From: Nostoc sp. MS1
GTDB lineage: Bacteria; Cyanobacteriota; Cyanobacteriia; Cyanobacteriales; Nostocaceae
Assembly: GCF_019976755.1 (NCBI RefSeq)
Contig: NZ_AP023441.1
Location: 4,585,501 to 4,649,500 of the forward strand
Length of the DNA stretch: 64,000 nucleotides
Direction: 5' to 3'
Program-made: the position numbers and the translations under genes
Shown: in pieces, positions 16,913 through 26,796 of the stretch
Position numbering within the stretch: position 1 is the stretch's first letter
Layout of the letters: every line of letters begins with the position of its first letter
Notes under the pieces: generated by a model
Database searches by the model: none
The model's input: the letters and a program-made list of their open reading frames with translations, nothing else
What the model was told of the DNA's origin: nothing

Positions 16913-17608
16913 TTAAGAATTTTCGTTAGATATCGCTTTGAGTTTTGAGGTGAAAGACTCAGAGCGATCGCTTGTTTGGGGGGTAAACTGGCCGATAGGC
17001 GGATGAGTCACTGATATAGGTAACAGTTTTGTTGATAGATCAGAGTCTAGTGATAGATGCTCTGCATAATTCTCATGCTGCTTTAAACTGACCTCAACAC
17101 TAGCAGCCACACTTACCAGCGCCAACTCCTTTTCATCTGGCTGTTCTTCTTCTGGGCTAATTGGTTCCTGTTGTGGGAAACTCAGCAATTGTATAGACTG
17201 ATTATTATTGATCCCCGGTTCTTCATCAATCGGCTTAGATACAGGAGGCAAAGCTGGTGCAGCCATTGCAGTCAAGGTTTCTGGGAATTTGCTACAAATC
17301 AGACGTTCAAATTCCATGTTGAAATGATATATCTCCTGACCCCGCCTTTGCCAAAACGCCAAGATTTGCTGCACAGAAATACCCTTGTAGCGACCTTGAT
17401 ATAGGGCTTCAATGACAGCTAAATGCAGCCAGTGGCTAGGATAATACTTTTGCCAACGGTTAACTAACTCATCGGCATTGTAACCACTGAGGTCAAAACT
17501 ATAGTGAACTAGTAGGGCTTTTGCCAGTTTGGCACAAGTGTTTGGTACTGATGTTGACATAAGACCTTTGGCTGCTGGCAATAGGTTAAAATCATCGACC
17601 CATCGCAT
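16913..17608 (-). CDS. Conserved cyanobacterial hypothetical protein
   Basis: This gene encodes 231 residues from ATG 17608; a TTG at 17647 and an ATG at 17560 are alternative starts. The first 110 residues form a well-conserved-looking helical domain, with ELVNRWQKYYPSHWLHLAV, IEALYQGRYKGISVQQI and LAFWQRRGQEIYHFNMEFE. The rest is a low-complexity Pro/Glu/Ser-rich tail that is probably disordered. I recall the N-terminal pattern in cyanobacterial proteins without assigned role. It is soluble with no catalytic motif. It lies just downstream of the SLH gene on the same strand, with 80 bases between. Confidence 0.65.
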   Translation of the reverse strand: MRWVDDFNLLPAAKGLMSTSVPNTCAKLAKALLVHYSFDLSGYNADELVNRWQKYYPSHWLHLAVIEALYQGRYKGISVQQILAFWQRRGQEIYHFNMEFERLICSKFPETLTAMAAPALPPVSKPIDEEPGINNNQSIQLLSFPQQEPISPEEEQPDEKELALVSVAASVEVSLKQHENYAEHLSLDSDLSTKLLPISVTHPPIGQFTPQTSDRSESFTSKLKAISNENS

Positions 17609-17688
17609 ATAGCCTAGCGCGTTTTTGGCTGTAGGATTTATCACCAAGAGTTTCCCGCCTGAAAAGCAGTGTTTCTCATTTTACTAGG

Positions 17689-19767
17689 TCAATTGCTGAG
17701 TGTCGAAATAATATAGGGTGAGTTAATACTTGGCGCTCTTTGGATGGCGGCTAAGGCTTGATAAACCATTGCGGCTACTTCGGCCCTTGTGGCTTCCCTC
17801 GTTGGCGCAAGCTGTTTTGGCTCTGGATAGTTGACAACAATTCTTTGTTGTGTGGCTGTTACCACAGCTTTTTTAGCATATTCAGGAATATTATTATTGT
17901 CAGTGTACGGGAGTACATTATTGCTATCAACTGTCGGTAGGGCTAGTCCGTTGACTAGAGAAACGATGACCTGTAGCCTTTGGACATTTTGATCGGGGCG
18001 AAAGGTGCGATCGCTAAATCCACTCACAAAGCCCCCACTAGCAGCAATTTGTAAAGCCCTATATGCCCAGAAATCCTTGGGAACGTCTACAAAATCCGTG
18101 GCTGGGCGTTTGGCGGGGGGGTTAAACGCTACCGCCACCATCGCTGCGTATTGGGCGCGAGTCATAGGTTTATTAGGTTGATAGCTACCATCAGCAAAAC
18201 CATTAGTGATCCCCATGCTGGCTAAACCGCGTATAAATGGTTCTGCCCAATGTCCTGCTAAATCAGTGAAGGCAGGAACATCAACTTCGGCGCTGACTAT
18301 ATATGGTGAGGCGATCGCTTTTTCTTGTCCAGTTGTCACTAAAGCCTGATAAATTAAGGCTGCAATTTCAGCACGAGTAATATCCCGTAGTGGTTCAAGT
18401 CTATCTGTTTGGGGATAGTTCACCACCAAACTCTGCTGCGTCGCAATAGCAAGAGGATTTGTGGCATAACTGGGAATTTGGGCGCGATCGCGGTATACAC
18501 TCAACAAATTCGGGCTACCTCCGCTTAGTTTTAAACCATTGACAACCGAAACTATGGCTTGAACTTTGGTTAAGTTCTGCGCGGGGCGAAACGTCCCATC
18601 AGGAAAACCGCTAATAAATCCCATTTGGGCTGCTTTGGTAATGGCGGCTGCCGCCCAAAAATCTGGCTTAAGATCAGCGAATTTAGGTGGTTGATTATTT
18701 GTAGGTAACTGAAAAGCCTTGGCAATTACCGCCGCATATTGAGCGCGGGTGATGGGTGCATCAGGGGCGAATGTGCCATCGGGAAAGCCACTCAGGAAAC
18801 CCTTATTAACTAATGCTTCCACAAAAGCGGCTGCCCAATGCCCAGGTAAATCAACAAAATTAGTGTTAGCAACAGGATTTTCTATCGTCGCCGCCGGCAA
18901 GTCCACCTGTCCCTTAACTTGAGTGGGGTTTAATTGGTTGCCTACAGAAATTAATTGCTGTGTTGTGGCATTTTGAATATCAAACTCGCCATTTTTACTA
19001 AAAATATTGCCAGCCGCATCTTGCGCGTTACCCAAATCAGGCACGGCGCTTTCATTGACCAACAAGCCACCTTGGGTATTTTTGAAGATAAAATTATTCC
19101 GTAATACAGGACGAGCATTGCGAGAGAGAGCGATCGCTGTCCGATTTTCAGATAACTTGTTATTAGCAATTAAAGGTGCAGCAAAATCACTAATAGCTAT
19201 CCCCAAAGGATTCTTCTGAAAAATATTCCGCAGCACTTCCCCTTTACTGTTGCGTGCCATAAATAAACCACTAGCTGCATTCTGCACAAACACATTATCT
19301 AAAATCGCAGGTTTGGCAGTACCGCTAGTAAATACACCTTCTCGACCACAATTAGTAAAAGTATTGTTAGCTATAGTAGGGGCTGTTGATTCAATCCACA
19401 CACCACTACCCTTAGCTACAGGATTAGTTACAGTCACGCCCCTAAGACTAGCTTTGTTGAGTACAACTAACGTGACATTCTGCACGCTAAAACTGGGGCT
19501 TTGGTACTCGCCACCCCCAGAAATTAAAATTCCTGCGCCTTTATTAGCTTCATTACCTACCACTATTACCCCTTCTGGGATAACCAAGGGAAACACTTCT
19601 TGATTTGCAGCGTTATAAGTTCCCGCAGCTAAATAAATAATTGCTGGGGGAGTTGTTTTTAAAGCACGAGTGAGGGTTTTGAACGGACTCTGGCTGGAAC
19701 CCGTATTAGCATCATTCCCACTTGCGGGATTAACATAGACTGTGGTAACGGGCGTAGTGTTCACCAT
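17689..19767 (-). CDS. DUF1565 beta-helix protein with six SLH domains, no signal peptide
   Basis: This 692-residue protein begins with a DUF1565/parallel beta-helix region (about 10-290: YVNPASGNDANTGSSQSPF, then NN(T/K)F-type rungs). Two triplets of S-layer homology domains follow (about 305-485 and 500-690), each with the GFPDGTFxP and TRAQYA patterns. Proteins of this kind bind cell-wall polymers or form surface layers. Unusually, the protein starts directly with the mature domain: the ATG is followed by VNTTPVTTVYVNP, and an in-frame TAA sits three codons upstream, so no export signal can be encoded in frame. A paralogue at 29568-31220 has the same layout with a signal peptide and only one SLH triplet. 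Confidence 0.85.
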   Translation of the reverse strand: MVNTTPVTTVYVNPASGNDANTGSSQSPFKTLTRALKTTPPAIIYLAAGTYNAANQEVFPLVIPEGVIVVGNEANKGAGILISGGGEYQSPSFSVQNVTLVVLNKASLRGVTVTNPVAKGSGVWIESTAPTIANNTFTNCGREGVFTSGTAKPAILDNVFVQNAASGLFMARNSKGEVLRNIFQKNPLGIAISDFAAPLIANNKLSENRTAIALSRNARPVLRNNFIFKNTQGGLLVNESAVPDLGNAQDAAGNIFSKNGEFDIQNATTQQLISVGNQLNPTQVKGQVDLPAATIENPVANTNFVDLPGHWAAAFVEALVNKGFLSGFPDGTFAPDAPITRAQYAAVIAKAFQLPTNNQPPKFADLKPDFWAAAAITKAAQMGFISGFPDGTFRPAQNLTKVQAIVSVVNGLKLSGGSPNLLSVYRDRAQIPSYATNPLAIATQQSLVVNYPQTDRLEPLRDITRAEIAALIYQALVTTGQEKAIASPYIVSAEVDVPAFTDLAGHWAEPFIRGLASMGITNGFADGSYQPNKPMTRAQYAAMVAVAFNPPAKRPATDFVDVPKDFWAYRALQIAASGGFVSGFSDRTFRPDQNVQRLQVIVSLVNGLALPTVDSNNVLPYTDNNNIPEYAKKAVVTATQQRIVVNYPEPKQLAPTREATRAEVAAMVYQALAAIQRAPSINSPYIISTLSN

Positions 19768-20390
19768 TAATGATTAAGCAGCAATTATGGAAATTACGTC
19801 CATCATAAGACAACACTACTTATAGCAAATCGAAACTCCCATATCGCCCGTTTTGGCAAAAAAATCACAAATTTTGTATCAGCCGCTAGAAATGACCATA
19901 TAAGTGTTGCACTTTAAATGCTAAATCATAAATTTTTCTCTCCTGAAATTGATGATAAGACGGTGTAGATTGATGTGGGTTTTGGGTGATGTGACGTACA
20001 ATCTTTTATCTCTAAAAAATTATTCAATATACAAATTAATTGAGATAATTATTGAATATTACATAACAAACTTTAATATTGCGATTGCAGTTCTTCTAAA
20101 TATTCTCAAAACCTTGAATATATTATTTCAATTATTGATAACATTTCTTAATAAATAAGCAAAATATTCTACACTGTAGAGACTAGCCATGTCTCTAGAT
20201 CATTTATTTGGTGTAATTTCATAGAGAATTAGTATAAGTTAGAAATAAAATATTGTTCTTTGTGGCACTTTGCCTTTGTGGTAAAAACCACACAGACACA
20301 GAAAAAACTATGACTTCTAGACGTGAGATTGTTACAATCCAGTTATCCTCGTAAACACTCACGCAGAACGTCAGCAAACACGCGATCGCT
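19768..20390. other. AT-rich region between the SLH gene and recQ
   Basis: These 620 bases separate two divergent genes. The only open frame (19949-20158, plus) is Ile/Leu/Tyr-rich from AT composition and lacks a ribosome site. There is nothing else I can support. Confidence 0.5.
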
Positions 20391-22547
20391 ATGCTTCAGT
20401 ATCCCAGTCTCGAACAGGCGCTAAAATATCACTTCGGTTACGATAACTTTCGCCCTGGACAACGCCAAGTAATCGAAGATGCCTTACAAAATCGAGATTT
20501 GATGGTAGTGATGCCGACTGGTGGGGGAAAGTCTTTGTGCTTTCAATTACCTGCACTGATCAAGCAGGGATTAACAGTGGTGGTATCACCTTTAATTGCT
20601 TTGATGCAAGACCAAGTAGAAGCACTGCGTAATAATAATATCTCTGCAACCTTTCTTAATAGTAGTTTGAATGCCTATCAGGTGCGATCGCGGGAAGAAG
20701 CCATCCTCAATGGTAGGGTAAGATTACTCTACGTCGCCCCGGAACGCCTCCTGAGTGAAAGGTTTCTGCCATTTCTCGATTTAGTTAATGAAAAAGTTGG
20801 CATATCTATATTTGCAATTGACGAAGCCCATTGTGTTTCTGAGTGGGGACATGATTTCCGTCCAGAATATCGTCAGTTAAAATCTCTGCGCAAACGTTAC
20901 CCTAATATTCCCGTCCTCGCCCTTACCGCCACAGCTACAGACCGGGTTCGTGCTGATATCATTCAACAATTGGGGTTAAAACAACCAAGTATTCACCTTG
21001 CTAGTTTTAATCGCCAAAATCTTTATTACGAAGTTCGTCCTAAAACTAAACAAGCTTACGCTGAAGTATTAGAGTTACTGCGAGAAACTGAAGGTTCAGC
21101 AATTATTTATTGTTTAACTCGTAAAAAGGTTGAAGAACTAACATTTAAACTACAAAAAGATAAGATTGTTGCCTTACCTTATCATGCGGGATTACCTGAT
21201 GATGAACGGAGTAAAAATCAAACGCGATTTATTCGAGATGATGTGCGGGTAATTGTCGCCACAATTGCCTTTGGTATGGGCATTAATAAGCCAGATGTGC
21301 GCTTAGTTGTCCATTTTGATATTCCTCGCAATTTGGAAAGTTACTATCAGGAGTCAGGTAGGGCTGGTAGAGATGGGGAACCATCACGCTGTACACTGTT
21401 TTTCAGTTTTGGTGATATTAAAACTATTGAATGGAGTATAGACCAAAAAACTGACCCCCAAGAACAGTTGATTGCCAAACAACAACTGCGACAGGTAATA
21501 GATTACGCTGAAGGAACAGACTGTCGCCGCACAATTCAACTGGGTTATTTTGGCGAAAGATTTCCAGGTAATTGTGATAACTGTGATAATTGCCGTTATC
21601 CCAAACCGATGCAAGATTGGACTATTGAAGCGATGAAGTTCCTTTCTTGTGTGGCGCGGTGTAAAGAAAGATTTGGGATGCTACATATAATTGATGTGTT
21701 GCGGGGGGCAAAAAAAGACAAAATTATTCAATACGAACACGATAAACTTTCGACTTACGGCATAGGTAAAGATAGGAGTTTAGATGAGTGGCGAATGTTG
21801 GGAAGGTCGCTTCTACATCAAGGTTTACTCGAACAAACTAGCGATGGTTATTCTGTCCTCAAATTAAACGCTCACAGTTGGGAAGTGATGCGGCGACAAC
21901 GCCAAGTATTTCTGTCTGTTCCTGTAGTCCAGAAAGTAAGTGCAATACAGGAAAGCCCCAAATTTGAAGAAGCAGAAGCATTGTTGCACAAATTGCGATC
22001 GCTACGTAAGCAACTCGCCGATGAGCAGTCTGTACCACCATACGTTATCTTCCATGATTCCACCTTAAAGTTAATGGTACAGGCGCAACCCCAAAATTTA
22101 CTGGAATTTTCCAAACTTTCTGGCGTTGGTAGCCACAAATTAGCCCAGTATGGTGAAAAATTTATCGCTGAAATTCGCGCCTATCGCCAAGAAAAATCCT
22201 CTCAAGAGAAACCTGCTTACCTCACACCTTCTGCAAGCATAGTTTCGGATACTGAATTACAGACATTGCATTTACATCAACAAGGCTTAAGTATTGCCGA
22301 AATTGCCCGTAAACGTAAACTTAGTCCCGCCACAATTTCTACTCATTTAGAAAAATTAATTGAAAAAAATCAACCAGTAGACTTAAGTATATTGGTTCCT
22401 TTAGAACATCAACAAAAAATCTGGCAAGTCTTAGAAGTACTGGGTGATATTGCGTTGACACCCATCAAAGAACAGTTGGGTGAAGGCTATACCTTTGAGC
22501 AAATTCGCCTAGTGAGAGAAAAATGGCGAAGACAAAATAAGAAGTAA
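20391..22547 (+). CDS. recQ: ATP-dependent DNA helicase RecQ
   Basis: This 718-residue RecQ is a 3'-5' helicase for recombination and fork repair. Motifs in order: FRPGQRQVIED (motif 0), MPTGGGKS (Walker A), IDEAHCVSEWGHDFRPEY (DEAH box with aromatic-rich loop), LTATA, and in lobe 2 IIYCLTRKK, YHAGL, ATIAFGMGI and QESGRAGRDG. The zinc-binding cysteines (CRRTIQ, CDNCDNC) and winged helix follow. An HRDC domain is at about 535-610. The last 80 residues form a helix-turn-helix domain (LHQQGLSIAEIARKRKLSP) seen in some bacterial RecQ proteins. It converges on a small membrane-protein gene with 12 bases between. Confidence 0.95.
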   Translation: MLQYPSLEQALKYHFGYDNFRPGQRQVIEDALQNRDLMVVMPTGGGKSLCFQLPALIKQGLTVVVSPLIALMQDQVEALRNNNISATFLNSSLNAYQVRSREEAILNGRVRLLYVAPERLLSERFLPFLDLVNEKVGISIFAIDEAHCVSEWGHDFRPEYRQLKSLRKRYPNIPVLALTATATDRVRADIIQQLGLKQPSIHLASFNRQNLYYEVRPKTKQAYAEVLELLRETEGSAIIYCLTRKKVEELTFKLQKDKIVALPYHAGLPDDERSKNQTRFIRDDVRVIVATIAFGMGINKPDVRLVVHFDIPRNLESYYQESGRAGRDGEPSRCTLFFSFGDIKTIEWSIDQKTDPQEQLIAKQQLRQVIDYAEGTDCRRTIQLGYFGERFPGNCDNCDNCRYPKPMQDWTIEAMKFLSCVARCKERFGMLHIIDVLRGAKKDKIIQYEHDKLSTYGIGKDRSLDEWRMLGRSLLHQGLLEQTSDGYSVLKLNAHSWEVMRRQRQVFLSVPVVQKVSAIQESPKFEEAEALLHKLRSLRKQLADEQSVPPYVIFHDSTLKLMVQAQPQNLLEFSKLSGVGSHKLAQYGEKFIAEIRAYRQEKSSQEKPAYLTPSASIVSDTELQTLHLHQQGLSIAEIARKRKLSPATISTHLEKLIEKNQPVDLSILVPLEHQQKIWQVLEVLGDIALTPIKEQLGEGYTFEQIRLVREKWRRQNKK

Positions 22548-22559
22548 TCTATATTACAG

Positions 22560-22811
22560 TTATTTTTTCTTTTGTTCTACACCCGAAGACGCTAAAACTA
22601 TATCTTCTTCATTCCCCAATTCTCTACTTTCTACTTCCCAACTATCATTTTCAGGTGACGTATCTAGATAGTCGTTAATAGTAGAATCTGCTGATTTTGG
22701 TGCAACACTTTGAGGTTTTTTCTTATTAAAAATTACAGATAAGAGCCTTGGTAAAGCGATACAGATAATAGTGCTTACTAGAGTCAAAATGATGCTGTCT
22801 ATTAATCTCAT
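22560..22811 (-). CDS. Small single-span membrane protein, paralogue of 23258-23500
   Basis: This 83-residue protein has an N-terminal hydrophobic segment (about 2-28: MRLIDSIILTLVSTIICIAL, then PRLLSVIF). A basic KKK stretch and an acidic, Ser-rich, probably disordered tail ending in EQKKK follow. The first 25 residues match the nearby protein at 23258-23500 at 12 positions, including LTL, Cys17, Ala19-x-Pro21 and LLS. Topology would be N-out with the tail in the cytoplasm, by the positive-inside rule. GGTAGGTG precedes the start. I do not recognise the family. Confidence 0.6.
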   Translation of the reverse strand: MRLIDSIILTLVSTIICIALPRLLSVIFNKKKPQSVAPKSADSTINDYLDTSPENDSWEVESRELGNEEDIVLASSGVEQKKK

Positions 22812-23257
22812 AATACACCTACCTACCCTGACAATTTTTTATGTTCTTATACCTAGTGTGAAACACTATTGGTCTGATTGATTACATTAGATAATTTGAA
22901 TTTCTTTTGCAATGGATAAGATTATTCTATATGTATTTTTGTTAAGCAAAATTTTCTAGTTTTCTATGCCAAAAGGTAGAGTCAGAAATCCTTTTTATGT
23001 TAAGTTCTCTTAATATTAAAGGAACAATTATATCTAGTAGCGATCGCGTTTTTAGAGTCAGACAATTGCCAATATAATCAAAAAAAGCTTTCGATCAGAT
23101 AAAAAACATCCAACCAAAAGCTTTTAGAAACTGTAAACTTATAGCTAATTAAATTCCCCGTAAATATTGATAGGAGAGAGGAAAGACAAAAGTTAATCGA
23201 ATTGATGTAAGGAACAATCAAGCTTGAAGTATACAAAAACTACAAGTTGAAAAATCA
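22812..23257. other. Intergenic region between two paralogous small genes
   Basis: 446 AT-rich bases with one HIP1 site (about 23040). No gene, strong hairpin or repeat was recognised. Confidence 0.5.
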
Positions 23258-23500
23258 TCAATTTGCAGAACATTTAGCACAGAAATGAGGACTGAACTTA
23301 CAGTATTGGCTGCCGGTTAAAGAATAAGTAGTACAGTAGGGAAAACTGGTAATTCCAACACTGCTTGGTAACGATGCTAAACCCTGAGATACTCTGTATT
23401 TACTTTTAGGAGGAGAAAGAAGCCAGGAGAGAAGTTTCGGCATTGCCAAACAAGCGCTAACATTAATCAGCGTTAGTAGGAAAGCATCTAGTAAACCCAT
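23258..23500 (-). CDS. Small single-span membrane protein, paralogue of 22560-22811
   Basis: This 80-residue protein has a hydrophobic N-terminus (MGLLDAFLLTLINVSACLAM) followed by PKLLSWLLSPPKSK and a polar tail. The tail contains four Cys (CTTYS, YCKF, FCAKC), unlike the acidic tail of its paralogue 450 bases away. The shared N-terminus and divergent tail suggest a local duplication in which only the membrane segment is constrained. Gene reality is supported mainly by that similarity. Confidence 0.55.
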   Translation of the reverse strand: MGLLDAFLLTLINVSACLAMPKLLSWLLSPPKSKYRVSQGLASLPSSVGITSFPYCTTYSLTGSQYCKFSPHFCAKCSAN

Positions 23501-23749
23501 AGGTAATCACCGCCATTACATAATCAGGTGGTCTCTTGTGGTTTCTGCTAATTGAATGCAGTAACTCATTAACCCAAACCATCAAGTTTAAGTTATATAA
23601 ATTAACTTTAGCATAAGTTTTTATCAATATAACCGTGGAGGTCAGGAAACTGTATATACCAATGTGGTGTAGATAAGGAAAAGCGATATTCTAACGTAAT
23701 AGCAGATGCAATTAAGAAAAAGAAAATTGTTCAATTTGAAGGAATTGTG

Positions 23750-25726
23750 ATGACAAACAGCCAACAGGATGATTTTTTACTAGCTGATATTACAAAAGAA
23801 CAAAGTAAAGAAATACAACGCTTAGTAGATTATACAAATATCGAATCTTTACCAGAAATTTGGCCGATCGCAGCGAAACGATTCGGTGATACTGTCGCCT
23901 TACACAATCCCCACGCTAAACCAGCAGTAGAAATTACTTATCAGCAATTAGCCGAGAAGATACAACTATTTGCATCTGGTTTGCAAGCATTGGGAGTCAA
24001 AGGAGGCGATCGCATTTCCTTAATAGCCGATAATAGTCCTAATTGGTTCATTGCCGACCAAGGGATTATGACGGCTGGCGCAGTTGATGCGGTGCGTAGT
24101 TCCCAAGCCGAGAAGGAAGAATTACTATATATTGTTAGTCATAGTGGTAGTACTGCCTTAGTAGTCGAAGACTTGAAGACATTTAATAAGCTACAAGATA
24201 GACTCCCAGATTTACCAATTGAATTTGTAGTCCTACTCACCAAAGAAGCTCCACCGACAGAATCAAGTCTCAAAGTATTAAACTTTCCTCAGTTGATGGA
24301 ACTAGGACAAAATCATACTTTTGTTCCAGCGCCACAGAAACGCGAGAATTTAGCAACATTAATTTATACTTCAGGAACTACAGGAAAACCTAAAGGTGTA
24401 ATGCTCAGTTACAGCAATCTCTTACACCAAGTCACAAACTTCCGTGTAGTAGTACAACCACATGTAGGCGATACTGTTTTGAGTATTCTACCTACCTGGC
24501 ACAGCTACGAACGGACAGTAGAGTATTATTTATTATCTCAAGGTTGCACTCAATTTTATACCAACTTGCGTTCGGTTAAAGCCGACCTGAAGCAATATAA
24601 ACCCAATTACATGGTTGCTGTACCGCGTCTGTGGGAATCAATTTATGAAGGTGTGCAGAAACAGTTCCGCGAACAACCAGCAAATAAGCAACGCCTAATT
24701 AAGTTCTTATTGGGCATGAGTGAAAAATATATTCAAGCCAAACGCATCGCTGAAGGTACAAGTTTAGACCATCTCCACGCTTCATCTGTCCAGAGATTAA
24801 CAGCTAAGGCAATAGCATCTACTTTATTTCCCTTCCATGCACTAGGCGAAAAATTAGTTTACGGTAAAGTGCGGGAAGCCACAGGCGGAAGATTTAAACA
24901 AGTAATTAGCGGTGGCGGCGCACTACCAAGACACATAGATACATTTTTTGAAATTATTGGCGTACAGATTTTACAAGGTTATGGTTTAACAGAAACATCA
25001 CCTGTAACTAACGTGCGTCGTCCTTGGCGGAATTTTATTGGCACATCTGGACAACCAATTCCCGGAACAGAAGTTAAAATCGTAGACCCTGAGACTCGCC
25101 AGCCTTTACCCGTTGGACAACGAGGCTTGGTGTTATTGAAAGGGCCACAAATCATGCAAGGCTATTACCAAAACCCAGAAGCAACAGCCAAAGCCATCGA
25201 CCCCCAAGGTTGGTTTGATAGCGGTGATTTGGGTTGGGTAACACCAGATAAAGAACTAGTGCTGACTGGTAGGGCAAAAGATACAATCGTTTTGACCAAT
25301 GGGGAAAATATCGAACCACAACCAATTGAGGATGCGTGTTTGCGATCGCCCTACATCGACCAGATAATGCTAGTAGGACAAGACCAGCGTAGCCTCGGCG
25401 CTTTAATTGTCCCCAATATCGAAGCCTTAGAAAAGTGGGCAGAAAGCCAAAACCTCGTCTTGAGTCTTGAGAACAATAATTTAACCTCCGCGTCCGGTGA
25501 AAAAATAAACCTGGAGAGTACAATAATCCAGGGTTTATTCCGGCAAGAATTGAATCGGGAAGTGCAGAACCGTCCAGGTTATCGCCCAGATGACCGCATT
25601 GGGCCGTTTAAACTAATTCTGGAGCCATTTTCCATTGAAAACGGCTTATTGACACAAACGCTGAAACTGCGGCGACACGTTGTCACAGAACGCTACCGCG
25701 ATATTATCAACGCCATGTTTGCCTGA
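23750..25726 (+). CDS. aas: Acyl-ACP/acyl-CoA synthetase (AMP-forming)
   Basis: This 658-residue member of the ANL superfamily activates fatty acids. In cyanobacteria its homologue is the acyl-ACP synthetase that recycles free fatty acids into lipids. The AMP-binding P-loop is LIYTSGTTGKPKGVML (about residues 207-222). Later motifs are QGYGLTETSPV, the GWFDSGDLGW motif and the LTGRAKDTIVLTNGENIEP hinge, in the expected order. The long form with a FadD15-like insert is typical of this group. The start is ATG 23750 with GAAGGA at 23738-23743; a GTG directly before it is in frame but offers nothing more. ylqD follows 40 bases downstream on the same strand. Confidence 0.9.
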   Translation: MTNSQQDDFLLADITKEQSKEIQRLVDYTNIESLPEIWPIAAKRFGDTVALHNPHAKPAVEITYQQLAEKIQLFASGLQALGVKGGDRISLIADNSPNWFIADQGIMTAGAVDAVRSSQAEKEELLYIVSHSGSTALVVEDLKTFNKLQDRLPDLPIEFVVLLTKEAPPTESSLKVLNFPQLMELGQNHTFVPAPQKRENLATLIYTSGTTGKPKGVMLSYSNLLHQVTNFRVVVQPHVGDTVLSILPTWHSYERTVEYYLLSQGCTQFYTNLRSVKADLKQYKPNYMVAVPRLWESIYEGVQKQFREQPANKQRLIKFLLGMSEKYIQAKRIAEGTSLDHLHASSVQRLTAKAIASTLFPFHALGEKLVYGKVREATGGRFKQVISGGGALPRHIDTFFEIIGVQILQGYGLTETSPVTNVRRPWRNFIGTSGQPIPGTEVKIVDPETRQPLPVGQRGLVLLKGPQIMQGYYQNPEATAKAIDPQGWFDSGDLGWVTPDKELVLTGRAKDTIVLTNGENIEPQPIEDACLRSPYIDQIMLVGQDQRSLGALIVPNIEALEKWAESQNLVLSLENNNLTSASGEKINLESTIIQGLFRQELNREVQNRPGYRPDDRIGPFKLILEPFSIENGLLTQTLKLRRHVVTERYRDIINAMFA

Positions 25727-25766
25727 TAATTCCACACCAACCTATTTAGAGTGAACGCGAATTTTT

Positions 25767-26219
25767 ATGACAGATGTCTCCAACCCTCAAATGCTTTTGA
25801 AGCGTGCCGTTAACGTCAAAGTTATCGTTACCCCCCTGTGGAAAGAGGAAGTGCAACAGCAATTGCAAGCACAAATTAACCAAATTGACCAACAATTACA
25901 ACAATTAGACCTAGAAGGGCAAAGAGCAATTTCTGCCATTCAAAAGCAAAGTCTTCAGCCACCAGGCCCCCAAACCCTGCAACAAATCGACAACATCCAA
26001 CTACAAGTAAATCAAAAGAAAAGCGAATTTCTCGAACAAAAAAATCAAATGCTGCAAAACCTCCAGCAAGTACAATTACTAGAGTTGGATCAAGAAGTCA
26101 ATCAATTTCAACTTGAAGGCTTTTTCCGCGTCGAACGGGGCGATAACTTGATTAGCAAAATGCAGGTAGAAATCGTCATCCGCGATGGTGTTGTGGAAGA
26201 TATTCGTGGCGACATTTAA
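25767..26219 (+). CDS. ylqD: YlqD family protein
   Basis: This 150-residue soluble protein matches the YlqD family in length and layout. A short N-terminal strand region (LLKRAVNVKVIVTPLWKEE) is followed by a long Gln-rich coiled coil (about 30-115) and a C-terminal beta-strand cap (FRVERGDNLISKMQVEIVIR). The function of the family is unknown. It follows aas at 40 bases and is probably co-transcribed. Confidence 0.8.
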   Translation: MTDVSNPQMLLKRAVNVKVIVTPLWKEEVQQQLQAQINQIDQQLQQLDLEGQRAISAIQKQSLQPPGPQTLQQIDNIQLQVNQKKSEFLEQKNQMLQNLQQVQLLELDQEVNQFQLEGFFRVERGDNLISKMQVEIVIRDGVVEDIRGDI

Positions 26220-26271
26220 ACGTTGCGCTGAGTATTAACTTTTAATTCCTCACACTACACTGTTAATACAT

Positions 26272-26796
26272 CTAATCACAACGTTGATTTAAATGATCTA
26301 AGGGTTGGTTGCCATTTCGACAAGATATTTGGGAACCAACCCAAACTATTTGCCAGATAGGGGGAGAACTGGCAAAGAGCGATCGCCCAAAACTGTTCAT
26401 TTCTAACCGATATTTAATTTCCTCAGATGTATCCTTGCTTTTTAGGATTTGCGTCACCGTGACCAAAGCTTGATTCTGTTGGGGATAAGCTACCACTACC
26501 TTACGCTTACCGCTAACTGTGGTAAAGTCATCTAAAAAATTTAAAGCCAAAGTTTTCGGGTCGCTACCTTGAAGTGGAGAATTGATACTTTCTAAAGGTA
26601 TATTTTTATATTGAATCCGTTCTGGATCATACAAAACTTCCTGAGAGTTTTTCACAACAGCCAATTGCTGTGGCTGGCTATTGCTGTTATCTATAACTAA
26701 TGTAGGAGGATGGAACTGGTGGAGATAAACACCAGCACCCGCAGCGCCAAAAAGACTAAGCAGCAAAACTAAAAACAACTTCAATTTTCCTGACAT
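26272..26796 (-). CDS. Membrane-anchored hypothetical protein
   Basis: This gene encodes 174 residues from ATG 26796; a longer frame to 26874 adds a non-conserved leader. Residues 5-25 (LKLFLVLLLSLFGAAGAGVY) form a membrane anchor or signal peptide. The rest is a soluble domain with PERIQYKNIPLESINSPLQG and a late LFASSPPIWQIVWVGSQI. There are two Cys near the C-terminus (SCRNGN, RCD). I do not recognise the family. It converges on ylqD with about 50 bases between. Confidence 0.6.
   Translation of the reverse strand: MSGKLKLFLVLLLSLFGAAGAGVYLHQFHPPTLVIDNSNSQPQQLAVVKNSQEVLYDPERIQYKNIPLESINSPLQGSDPKTLALNFLDDFTTVSGKRKVVVAYPQQNQALVTVTQILKSKDTSEEIKYRLEMNSFGRSLFASSPPIWQIVWVGSQISCRNGNQPLDHLNQRCD

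Noticed and set aside
19949..20158. 69-codon plus-strand open frame before recQ
   Set aside because: Its Ile/Leu/Tyr/Asn content follows directly from AT-rich DNA, and there is no start signal.
26241..26270. CCTCACAC motif reminiscent of the cyanobacterial small RNA Yfr1
   Set aside because: The full ACTCCTCACAC core is not matched and the two flanking hairpins are absent.
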